From positions 5,394,001 to 5,458,000 of the forward strand of contig OW203771.1 in the NCBI GenBank assembly GCA_934045905.1: 64,000 nucleotides of DNA, given 5' to 3'. Positions 38,001-44,100 of the stretch are shown in pieces. Made by a program: the position numbers and the translations under genes. A model generated the notes under the pieces. The model was given only the letters and a program-made list of their open reading frames with translations. It ran no database searches and had not been told where the DNA came from. Position 1 is the stretch's first letter; every line of letters starts with the position of its first letter. Source of the stretch: Leuctra nigra. Taxonomy: Eukaryota > Arthropoda > Insecta > Plecoptera > Leuctridae.

Positions 38001-38844
38001 ATAATCAATCAAAGCTTGTTATTATCATTTAAATGTGAGGTCACCTACTAGAGTGAGACAATGAGATCGCTTAGACTGACTTCTGATGGTGCGATCTTAC
38101 ATTTATCAGCCTATCAGATTTATTGAACGTTCAATTTTTGTTTGGCCGAGTGTACATATTTCTTCACACTATAGAGGCAGCCTACTACAATACAGACAAC
38201 TTCCCTCGTGGCCGTATTTCCTGACTGAGGTTCTTCGCAGTTTCTTCAGTCGAGCTTGCTGTGAAAGTTCCTATACTAATACGCCACCGCCTCCTTCCCA
38301 CCTTCCATCCTAAACTTACTATTCATCATCAACCCAACAAAATGCAGGCGCGTAGGAAGGGTGGGGAGATGGGGGGGGGATTATTCCCCCCACTCGAGCA
38401 GGCTGACCCCCCTTCCCAGTCACCATACGAAATTAAGTTAGTATCCAAGATTCACTTAAAAAAAATTAAATTCTAAAAAAAAGCCCTCCGGGGCAAAAAT
38501 AGTTAGTTTTGTTGTAATTTGAGCAGCATCCCAGAATCGATTTTAAAATGTTTCTTTCGAAAAAAAATGACCTGAGGGGCAACAATTGGAAGGTTTTTCG
38601 TAACAGTTTGTGCATTTTAAAGCCACATAATCACTTTTTACTTGTTATAATTCTAAAAAAAGCTCTGCTGGGCTAAATCTGGGGGTATCGCCCCCCCCCC
38701 CCCCCCCATGATGAAAGTAGTTCCTACGCGCCTATCAACATAATACTCACATCGGGCGTCAATTGAATGCATAGAAATGTATTTACCTGCATTGCTGCAC
38801 TGCAAGACGGTCAAAGCAACCACTATGAATGCAACTGCCTTCAT
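11310..38844 (-). CDS. secreted protein, apparently an uncharacterised insect family (five exons, 260 residues)
   Basis: Exons on the minus strand are 38844-38787, 30031-29808, 14410-14257, 12730-12519 and 11444-11310. Every junction has GT/AG and the phases (1, 0, 1, 0) match, giving 261 codons with one terminal stop. Residues 1-19 are a signal peptide (MKAVAFIVVALTVLQCSNA), then a Cys-containing secreted body. Landmarks in order: an early FFQLP; TLCPAG..TICTMYD followed by GSIAGMQIS; a central TGLWI; ENCVDAMGVHYYYNI with MDC soon after; LGFGFQ; P-SYTC at the exon 4/5 border; and SLHVFFTEQPWDIRC near the C-terminus. This order (IAG-x-Q, MG-HYYY, C-x-P, GFGF, LHVFF, C) resembles, from memory, a family of insect secreted proteins without assigned function. 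No catalytic motif is visible. The introns (8.8, 15.4, 1.5 and 1.1 kb) are dominated by mobile elements. Confidence 0.85.
11630..11858. mobile_element. MITE, ~225 bp, TACACTTGGCC termini, copy 1
   Basis: TACACTTGGCCAAACAAAA at the left and TTTTTGTTTGGCCGAGTGTA at the right. The internal words GATCGCACCATCAGAAGTCA and CTCTAGTAGGTGACCTCA are shared with 19322 and, inverted, 37936. It lies in the intergenic region beyond exon 5 of the minus-strand gene. Confidence 0.85.
12113..12500. mobile_element. hAT-type MITE inserted beside the exon-4 donor
   Basis: Terminal repeats CAGGGATCGGCAACC and GGTTGCCGACCCCTG, 8-bp target duplication CTTTAAAG/CTCTAAAG (7 of 8). The element ends 18 bases from the exon 4 boundary. 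Same family as 21093-21485. Confidence 0.9.
12519..12730 (-). CDS. exon 4 of the uncharacterised secreted-protein gene
   Basis: Acceptor CTCTTCAAG, donor ACTTGC/GTGGGG, 212 bases. It completes the Gly codon left by exon 3 to read AMGVHYYYNI, and carries MDCSDYAP, LGFGFQ and DVPSYTC. Both splice sites lie within 30 bases of separate hAT-type MITE insertions. Confidence 0.85.
12758..13254. mobile_element. hAT-type MITE inserted beside the exon-4 acceptor
   Basis: Terminal repeats CAGGGGCGGATTC / GATCCGCCCCTG, target duplication ACCGTAAG/ACCGAAAG (7 of 8). It carries long C and G tracts. It begins 27 bases from exon 4, where the branch point would normally lie. Confidence 0.88.
13690..14238 (+). 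mobile_element. MITE, ~545 bp, copy 2
   Basis: Same family as 690-1236. The left flank TTATAATTAGGCC and right CTAGTTATAATG suggest a TTATAA-type target. It lies in the intron immediately after the exon-3 donor (19 bases away). Confidence 0.75.
14257..14410 (-). CDS. exon 3 of the uncharacterised secreted-protein gene
   Basis: Only the acceptor after TTGCAGAG (start 14410) fits the phase-0 end of exon 2; using TTGCAG itself would break the frame. The donor is ATGG/GTGAGACC. It encodes VLEAGGRDMDACG to ENCVDAM. The first ~80 bases and the acceptor are the template of the 116-bp minisatellite that extends upstream in transcript order to 16168. Confidence 0.85.
14331..16168 (-). repeat. 116-bp minisatellite derived from the exon-3 splice acceptor
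   Basis: The marker ACACATCATG recurs every 116 bases from 14445 to 16068 (15 junctions; one unit is a base shorter, two carry ACACGTCATG). Each unit contains, on the minus strand, ~36 bases of intron with the TTGCAGAG acceptor plus ~80 bases of exon 3. The copy nearest the donor is the genuine exon. Units differ by only a few substitutions (for example AACATC/AATATC). The array breaks off at 16168 where a foldback MITE begins. Confidence 0.95.
16170..16696. mobile_element. foldback MITE, ~525 bp
   Basis: Arms of ~200 bases: TTGTTTACATCATTCTTAAT at the left is answered by ATTAAGAATTATGTAAACAA at the right. The centre has AATACGCCGTG...CACGGCGTATT. It abuts the end of the 116-bp minisatellite. 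Confidence 0.85.
16773..16882. mobile_element. short inverted-repeat MITE
   Basis: GGGATTCTATAACTCCATTG ... CAATGGAGTTATAGAATC, 110 bases. Resembles the elements at 29648 and 41673 (all have GAGGATTAACAT or AAGGATTAACAT in the middle). Confidence 0.75.
17110..18330. repeat. two diverged tandem copies of a ~670-bp unit
   Basis: TCTCCCGCAAAA..GGAG..AATTTCATT, AGAATAATGTTGAA and GAATCTACGG recur at about 17130-17200 and 17806-17878, followed by matching TTTGCTCATCCCCAAATTAA (17233 and 17911). Non-coding. Confidence 0.65.
18770..18811 (+). mobile_element. diverged Helitron-like 3-prime terminus
   Basis: TTCTCGCTCATTAACACATTA then CTAAGTCCTAG and T; the right hairpin arm is degraded. The body may include the tandem duplication at 17110-18330. 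Confidence 0.45.
19192..19219 (+). repeat. G homopolymer, 28 bases
   Basis: Uninterrupted G run. It may form quadruplex structures and its length may be unreliable in the assembly. Confidence 0.9.
19322..19549. mobile_element. MITE, TACACTTGG family, copy 2
   Basis: Same internal sequence as the copy at 11630; termini GGTACACTTGGCACATTTAA and TTTAAATGTGCCAAGTGTAC. Confidence 0.8.
20014..20654. mobile_element. hAT-type MITE, 641 bp
   Basis: CAGAGCTGGGTAAGTTAC at the left, CCCAGCTCTG at the right, perfect 8-bp target duplication GTTGTAGC on both sides. The interior is rich in AAGTTAC/GTAACGCGTTAC words. Confidence 0.93.
20985..21028 (+). mobile_element. diverged Helitron-like 3-prime terminus
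   Basis: GCTCGCTTATCAACGCGTTA then GAGCGTTTTCCTCT: the hairpin of the CTAG family with a mutated end (CTCT for CTAG). Confidence 0.4.
21093..21485. mobile_element. hAT-type MITE, 393 bp
   Basis: CAGGGGTCGGCAACC / GGTTGCCGACCCCTG with perfect 8-bp target duplication ATCTACAC. Same family as 12113-12500. Confidence 0.95.
22338..23071. mobile_element. long palindromic foldback element, 0.73 kb
   Basis: Arms of ~310 bases are near-perfect complements around a pyrimidine-rich centre (about 22665-22755). Each arm therefore reads as the same 63-74 residue open frame (MGHNVRRIVLC...), a consequence of the palindrome, not a gene. The inner ends carry the CTTGGCGCAT word that also occurs in element K. 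Confidence 0.85.
23611..23673 (+). ncRNA. tRNA-derived SINE head (A and B box)
   Basis: TTGGTTAGCCCATTGGCGTA resembles a pol III A box and GGTTCGATTCC a B box, but the sequence has no matching acceptor stem, so it is tRNA-derived, not a tRNA. Confidence 0.45.
23826..25136 (+). repeat. 300-bp tandem repeat, four full units and one partial
   Basis: CACGGCAGCC recurs at 23826, 24126, 24426, 24726 and 25026: an exact 300-base step with only a few substitutions. The unit includes CTCCAAGATGGCCGTCCTCT. Inverted units follow at 25930-26110 and 26110-26390. Confidence 0.97.
25530..25602 (+). tRNA. tRNA-like sequence, probable pseudo-tRNA or SINE head (GCG anticodon position)
   Basis: D arm TAGCTCAGGCGGTAA, anticodon stem-loop TTTGC-CTGCGGT-GCAAG (GCG at the anticodon position) and T arm ACCGG-TTCGAAT-CTGGT all fold. 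The acceptor stem AGCTTTG/CGGGGAC pairs in only five of seven positions. It sits inside the composite repeat. Confidence 0.4.
26500..26985. other. unique AT-rich intronic sequence
   Basis: Within intron 2 of the minus-strand secreted-protein gene. No gene or repeat recognised. Confidence 0.5.
26990..27311. mobile_element. foldback MITE, ~320 bp, copy 1
   Basis: GATACGATTGGAGAC ... GTCTCCAATCGTATC ends; inner arms share ACTTAGGGTTATC / GATAACCCTAAGT. Copy 2 at 36185-36412. Confidence 0.8.
27500..28030. other. intronic sequence without recognised feature
   Basis: Contains AGCAATAAGCAATAAGAAAG-type short repeats near 27618. No coding or repeat family recognised. Confidence 0.5.
28030..28109. 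mobile_element. truncated CAGGCGCGTAGGAA-type MITE
   Basis: The G-rich stretch ends in TTCCTACGCGCCTG, the terminus of the element complete at 38345-38734. Confidence 0.5.
28128..28516 (+). mobile_element. 5S-rRNA-derived SINE
   Basis: The first ~125 bases match 5S rRNA: GATCACCGAGGTTAAGCAAC at 28167, then GAGCGCGGTC and GGATGGGTGACC, the pol III internal control region. They are followed by a non-5S body containing CCTTCGGAAGGGACGTTAAG (a conserved SINE-body word, as far as I recall) and a (TAA)n tail. Not a functional 5S gene because the 3-prime stem is replaced. Confidence 0.85.
29036..29570. mobile_element. foldback MITE, ~535 bp
   Basis: Arms of ~240 bases: GATTCAGAAAAGTGTCCTC ... CGCTGTACGGAAAA is mirrored by TTCCGTACAGCG ... 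GAGGACATTTTTCTGAATC. The centre has TCATCGTTTGGGAAATAT / ATATTTCCCAAACGATGA. Confidence 0.88.
29648..29777. mobile_element. short MITE next to exon 2 of the minus-strand gene
   Basis: TATTCTAGAACGTTTTCCCA ... TTCTAGAATACGGCC; middle GGCCATAAGGATTAACAT. Same family as 41673-41798. Confidence 0.75.
29808..30031 (-). CDS. exon 2 of the uncharacterised secreted-protein gene
   Basis: Acceptor TTCCTACAG, donor ATATCA/GTGAGT, 224 bases entering in phase 1 and leaving in phase 0. It encodes LQWNDLRVRYT through GSIAGMQIS. A MITE (29648-29777) ends about 30 bases beyond the donor, inside the intron. Confidence 0.85.
30472..32030 (+). mobile_element. element K, diverged copy, 3-prime end lost
   Basis: Starts CCATAAAAAACACTCCGTG; the foldback arm returns at 30866 (CGGAGTGTTTTTTATGGGG). 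It then runs through five or more GACGTCA(C/T)TTCCGG units to TTCAGCCGTTTAGGCTGTGG. An (ACT)n run and a Helitron end replace its terminal hairpin. Confidence 0.75.
32032..32066 (+). repeat. (ACT)n microsatellite
   Basis: About eleven ACT units between the element K copy and the Helitron-like end at 32074. Confidence 0.95.
32353..33659 (-). mobile_element. element K, complete short copy (1307 bp) with a known empty site
   Basis: On the minus strand it runs from CCATAAAAAACACTCCGTG to CGACCGCTCCACTAGA. The host Helitron sequence reads ATATCATA before and TCATATGAG after; the uninterrupted copy at 8861-8875 reads ATATCATATCATATG. Insertion was therefore between A and T with no longer duplication. 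Confidence 0.9.
33900..34130 (-). pseudogene. 76-residue Helitron-encoded remnant, second copy
   Basis: Encodes exactly the same 76 residues as 8382-8612, with the same stop. Lys/Arg-rich, probable N-terminal remnant of a replicase-helicase gene, with no catalytic domain. Part of the inverted Helitron copy. Confidence 0.55.
35418..35692 (+). mobile_element. element K, 3-prime fragment
   Basis: CCTATTGTTCCCAAATTTGG through GACTTGGCTGG and the terminal hairpin TGGAGCG-AC-CGCTCCA, ending CTAGA before T. Confidence 0.85.
36185..36412. mobile_element. foldback MITE, copy 2
   Basis: Shares ACAAACTTACGGTTATCACT, GTGCCAAGTGATAACCCTAA and TTAACGGGTTTCGTCT with the copy at 26990. The centre differs. 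Confidence 0.7.
36460..36716. mobile_element. inverted-repeat element
   Basis: AATCAGACTGATCATGTGAA ... AAAGTTACACC at the left is complemented by GGTGTAACTTTGATATGATG ... CATGATCAGTCTTA at the right. The left arm alone also occurs at 27400-27460. Confidence 0.65.
36717..37935. other. AT-rich intronic sequence
   Basis: In intron 1 of the minus-strand secreted-protein gene. No coding frame or recognised repeat. Confidence 0.5.
37936..38156. mobile_element. MITE, TACACTTGG family, copy 3 (inverted)
   Basis: GGTACACTCGGCCAAACAAA to TTTGTTTGGCCGAGTGTAC, internal sequence inverted relative to the copy at 11630. Confidence 0.85.
38345..38734. mobile_element. MITE with CAGGCGCGTAGGAA termini
   Basis: CAGGCGCGTAGGAA at the left, TTCCTACGCGCCT at the right, G- and C-rich inner ends. 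No clear 8-bp duplication. It ends 53 bases from exon 1 of the minus-strand gene. Fragments at 28030 and 57495. Confidence 0.75.
38787..38844 (-). CDS. exon 1 of the uncharacterised secreted-protein gene (signal peptide)
   Basis: ATG at 38844-38842. It encodes a 19-residue hydrophobic leader ending SNA and stops at the consensus donor GCAG/GTAAAT in phase 1. The completing codon (G plus AG) is supplied by exon 2. Confidence 0.8.
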
Positions 38845-38909
38845 GATAAGTACTTGTTGGTTGGAGCTTCTGAATGACAATGACACGACAGTGCAGTCCG
38901 GTGCATCGA

Positions 38910-38970
38910 ACTGCACTTCAGCGACATGCAGGTCATTTCAATGTAGCTTATAGCTTGTTTCTATTGGTCC
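38910..38970 (-). promoter_or_regulatory. probable core promoter of the uncharacterised secreted-protein gene
   Basis: Reading the minus strand, CCAAT (38967-38963) precedes TATAA (38952-38948), about 105 bases upstream of the ATG. A start about 31 bases past the TATA would fall near 38920, leaving a leader of ~75 bases with no intron. No perfect TCAGT initiator is present. Confidence 0.5.
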
Positions 38971-38989
38971 GGTTTGCGTAAACAGAAAG

Positions 38990-40030
38990 GGGGAGGGGTC
39001 GAGAATTTTTCTGGCAGACTTCGTAAATGGGACGTAAATTTACGGTGACAACTCTAATTACTTACTTATTTATACAAATAGAACTCTGATTTAGAAGTGT
39101 TGTATGTGTTCTGACAGCTTACATCAGATAAATTAAGGATATATATATTAACAGTACCTAAATATGCTTTATTGCAAATTAAAAAAAATCGAAATTTTTT
39201 ACCCTAGAGGGCTTTCACGACCCCAATTTCTTCCCAGAACTATCGTGAATGACATTTGAAAACATAATCTAGTTGGATCAACCATTTACTTCACTTAAAA
39301 AATGTTTAAACTCGAATTTTATAAATGTTATAAAAATATTATTTTCTCCCATTTACGATGTATTTGCCAGAAAAATATTCGCGGGGGGGGGGGGTTATCT
39401 TCTATTGTTTCCATCCGCGCTCTTTTATTAATAGTGTTCTGACAGATGGCGTCGGATGACTGATTGTGATGATGATTGTGAGACGATGAAGAAGGATGGA
39501 TGGTGGGAAGGAGCTGGTTGTGAACCTTCCCAGCATTTGCCTCCCGACTGAGGGAAACCAAGAGAGCGTCATGATGGAAGGGCTGAAAACATAAGAACCC
39601 TCTAAAAGAAAGTTTATAAATCATAAATATGATAATAAAAAAAAAATTTAATGGATTTTTCAAGGGATTTTAAAAAGAAAATTTAACATAATAAAAATAA
39701 TTTTTATATGAAATAAAAACGATGTATTAGAATTAATTAAAATATTAATGGTTGCTATAAATAAACACATTTAGGTAAAAAAAAAATCAGGATTTTCCAA
39801 AACGGTGATGTTATATTTGTTCAATACAGAATTCATAATATTTGAGTTGTTTATACATTTGTATTAAGCTTGAAGGGCTGATCTTCTCACAGTTTATTCA
39901 TAGAGTTTGTCACTGACGATCAATTTTTATTACTGTCCTCTCAATTTACAATTTTTTAACTTATTTCCTGTGAAATAAACAGCATGAGAACACGCTCGAG
40001 TGTCTTATGATCTCCAGTACAATATCGAAT
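38990..40030. other. intergenic region upstream of the secreted-protein gene
   Basis: Holds a G run (39385-39394) and a segment at 39415-39590 related, inverted, to 43730-43850 and 38195-38340 (words GAGGCAAATGCTGGGAAGGT, CCTCCTTCCCACC), probably an old dispersed repeat. No gene recognised. Confidence 0.4.
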
Positions 40031-40042
40031 GCGTGCCATCAG

Positions 40043-40518
40043 CAGTGATGTGATTAGATAATTTTATTTTTATCTAGATAAAGATAAAGGTACCCTGCCA
40101 AAAAATTACCTAGATAAGATAATAGATAAATTTCCAAGAAATCAGCTAGATAATAGATAAAGATAAACAATAATTATCTAGATAGTTGTTATAGATAAAA
40201 TAAATTTTTTTCCAAATACTACTTTTCCCCAATTATTCTGAAATCCCAAATTTTGAACTCGAGTTTTTAAAATGATGCCGTCAAAACAAGCCAACTAATG
40301 CAACCAATCGGAAATGATTTTCTTTATTCATTCATATCATCTGAAATTTGAGGTTCGTGCATGTTCATAAACACAAAAGCAATTCGAATTTTATATTATT
40401 GTTATCTAGATAATTGGCAATAGATTACAATAGTTTTTATCTAGATGAAGATAACCAATTAATAAATTATCTAGATAAGATAATAGATTGATAATTATCT
40501 AGATAAGTCACAACACTG
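40043..40518. mobile_element. hAT-like MITE rich in ATCTAGATAA words
   Basis: CAGTGATGTGA / TCACAACACTG termini with flanks GCCATCAG and GTCAACAG (6 of 8 match). The interior is built from TTATCTAGATAA variants. It lies 27 bases before the terminal-exon array. Confidence 0.65.
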
Positions 40519-40544
40519 GTCAACAGAGCCTGCTTGCTGAAGCT

Positions 40545-41195
40545 CCTGGGTTCGATAGAAGACTCAGGGCCTGACATCGACCACCAGGCCCTCGATCCAG
40601 AAGCAGGAGACGGGCCCGAAGTCGTTGGTCACGTGATCTTCATCTGCATGGGCTTCTGAAACACGCAGTTCGAACCCAGGTTGATTCTCAAGACTCAGGG
40701 CCTGACATCGACCACCAGGCCCTCGAACAAGAAGCAGGAAACGGGCCCGAAGTCGTTGGTCACGTGATCTTCATCTGCATGGGCTTCTGAAACACGCAGT
40801 TCGAACCCAGGTTGATTCTCAAGACTCAGGGCCTGACATCGACCACCAGGCCCTCGAACCAGAAGCAGGAAACGGGCCCGAAGTCGTTGGTCACGTGATC
40901 TTCATCTGCATGGGCTTCTGAAACATGCAGTTCGAACCCAAGTTGATTCTCAAGACTCAGGGCCTGACATCGACCACCAGGCCCTCGAACCAGAAGCAGG
41001 AAACGGGCCCGAAGTCGTTGGTCACGTGATCTTCATCTGCATGGGCTTCTGAAACACGCAGTTCAAACCCAAGTTGATTCTCAAGACTCAGGGCCTGACA
41101 TCGACCACCAGGCCCTCGAACCAGAAGTAGGAGACGGGCCCGAAGTCGTTGGTCCCGGTGATCTTCATCTGCATGGGCTTCTGAAACACGTAGTC
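40545..41195 (-). repeat. 131-bp tandem array of a terminal coding exon
   Basis: GACTCAGGGCC occurs at 40561, 40692, 40823, 40954 and 41085, a constant 131-base step. Each unit holds, on the minus strand, the TTTCAG acceptor, the whole 93-bp exon with its stop and ~38 flanking bases. Units 1-4 share the frame-breaking change; unit 5 is intact. Confidence 0.95.
41088..41180 (-). CDS. probable terminal exon of the ML-domain gene
   Basis: Acceptor GTGTTTCAG, 31 codons in phase 0 ending RP-TGA. It is the only one of five tandem copies in which the frame is intact (ACC GGG at codons 8-9); in the other four a one-base loss turns this into ACG TGA. It is the first copy met by a minus-strand transcript, which fits it being the functional one. 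Confidence 0.55.
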   Translation of the reverse strand, partial: KPMQMKITGTNDFGPVSYFWFEGLVVDVRP

Positions 41196-44100
41196 AGTTT
41201 TGTCAGATTTGAAAAGATACTTCAGTGATATCAAAAAATGGGCCAAGTCAAAACTTAATTTTAAAAACCAAAATAAATTTGGCGCATCGTTTTTAAGGAC
41301 ATTTTAGGTTTATTATATATGTTTAGGTACATTTAATTTTTGGCTTATGCTTCTTACTATTTATATATACGATGCGCCAAGTATATTTTGGTTTTTAAAA
41401 TTAAGTTTTGACTTGGCCCATTTTTTGATATCACTACTTTTCAGTGCTGAATTTTTAGATTTCTTCTATTTTTTTTTATAGTTGAAGAGACTTGGCTGGT
41501 ATTTTTGCACGGAGTGTTTTTTTATGGGGATAAACTACTACAGGATGAAATATCCCAAACAAGATGATTTTAATAATTATAATAATCCTGAAACTTTCAA
41601 AACACTATTATTGTGAGATGAAAAGCTTTAATTAATACAAGTAATTAATACAGAAAACAGTCATACCGGGAGGTCTTTTCTAGAACGATTTTCCAATTCC
41701 AATCTGATAGAATTCAGTCACGGCCATAAGGATTAACATAGGATGGAATTGAATTCTAGTGGAATTGGGAATTTAAAAGTTCTAGAATAGGGCCCCGGCT
41801 TTGACGTTATGGGGCTCAACATTGCCATGGCAACAAAGTATTCACCATGGACCTAAGGGGGTTCCAGGGTTACCGCATGGGAATGAGAATTTGCTGTAAT
41901 TCACACCAAAGATTAATGAAGCCATATTACATACAACAAGCAAAAAATATTTGCCCCTTACGGTATCATATAATTAGATATTCTTGATTGAAGATCATCT
42001 TTTTCCTCATAAGAACACACAGGGAGATGAAATCGTCCCGGAAAATTGGCCTTAAATTGCTCCTAAAACCGCAAGAGGAATGACAAATTATTGAAAATAG
42101 TATCAAATTAAAGATAATAATTTTTAGAATAAGACTGCCGTTTTAAAATATGGGGTCACGGGCCAAATAAGAAAGAAAATGTACAATGTGTGAAATTTGC
42201 CATAAATCTGGCAACATTGCACTACAAATATAAATTATTTTGGGATAGTTTAATTGAAACTTCAATTAAAAACATATAATTGGAGCACACGGTAAGATAT
42301 AATTGTTATGCTGTTGTTTGAGGTATTATTTCTTCAGAGATTTGTATGAATTACGGCGAATTCTAAGCACCTTGGCTGGAGCAGTGGGACCACTTTAAAT
42401 ATGACATTACACGTCTCACATCGTTTTAACCGCCAAAATGTTACGTCTAATTTTCGATTTTTCGATTTATCATCTTTTTCGATTGATAAGTGTCATTACT
42501 TGTGTCTATTTACAAATGTACAATGAAACAATTTAGGAGACTTCAATTGATGACGTCATAGTGTGAAAACTCGCCGCGTTCCGATCACTTTTCTCTTCGC
42601 CTTCTGTGACAGCAGCGCCGTGAAAATGTCAACTGCCGTGACCATATATGGTAATGAAAAGTTTCCATTTCCCCCAAGAGTGGGGGGATTCGGAGAATTT
42701 AAGACCTGCCATGATGAGTCAGTTGACCCGTTGCGTTCGAACCGTGAAGAAGTCCCAATGTGATTTTCCTCGGTCAAATCTAACTGAATCTATTTCGTGT
42801 GAAACATCGAATATATTCCAGATGGACGCATGAATCGTAAGTAACAAAATGTGAATCTATTAAACAGTTTAAAATGCCTTACTTTTCAACACGCTTGGTG
42901 GAACGTTCGTGTGAACAGAATAGAAATGAGTGGTTACGTTAACTCTGCCATCTTTAAAAATTCACTTTTGAGTTACATACGTGATAAAATACAGTTTTTA
43001 ATTCTGTATCTTCTAAAAATACAATGTAGATCGCAAGAAAAATTCTCTTTTCTTTCAAACCGCGGAGTGAAAACTTATTTCGCCGGCTATTTGTATAGGA
43101 AATGAGTGGTTTTTCCGGTTCTTCTCCGAATAAATCGAAGTGTAGATTGCTAGGTTTAGCATCAAATATGAGTACTACATAGACGTGTATATCGGTGGAG
43201 TATCAAAGCATAGTTTCAAACTACCTAAGATTGACCAACATCGATGTCGAAAGTCGAAGCGTTTAGCATCCTAAAAGCCGGCAATATGTGGTGTCATTTG
43301 GCTTTGTTTACACCGGACTAGGGTCACAATTATGTTTGTATTCGCTTCGGTACAGTTATACATTTCACATTGTTTTTTGAACGGAAAAAATTAACTGATA
43401 ACTTACTCAACAAATCATAAAACGGTATTTGAACGAAACGGATTGGCTGCTGGTCAGATTCTTTGTCTTTCTTCTTCGGATGATGTCTTCAAATTTCTTT
43501 CGAATACCGTTTTATCTCTTTATCTTTTGTTGGGTGTAAATCGTTCTTGGTAATTTTTTTCTCGATAATGCCTACTGTGTTCATTGTGCCTGACTTTTCT
43601 ATGTTTTTGAGGGCAAAACCTTGAAACCTTACGTTGATACTCCGCAATGTTATAAATATATTATAAATGATAATATAGAGCACGGTAGAAGAATTAATAG
43701 AATATAAATATAGAATATGAACATTCATGATAGCTCAGTCGAGAGACAAATGCCTGGAAGGTTCCCTGTTAATAGGCCACGACCGCCTCCTTCTCACCAT
43801 CCTTACCTATTCTTCATCGCCATCATAATCATTATTCCGTTGCCATGCAGAACAGTGCGACGTTAAAAAAAATTAAATACGTTTTCATTTATTTCGTTGC
43901 ATATAATCACGTGCATACACAAAATTCTATATCCTATCTATAACAGTTTCGATCCGTAGTGACCTCTCAATAAGTGCGATTTTTTTGCTCCACACGCACT
44001 GGGATCGTGTAACTTTTGTCAACAGTCGATCGACAACTCTTATGGGAGAATAACATTGACACGTCATAGTCGATCGATATCAAAGTCGAGTCAACGCTAA

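Noticed and set aside
42556..42833. Overlapping frames as the missing ML exon
   Set aside because: No paired Cys pattern, no matching acceptor and donor phases on the minus strand.
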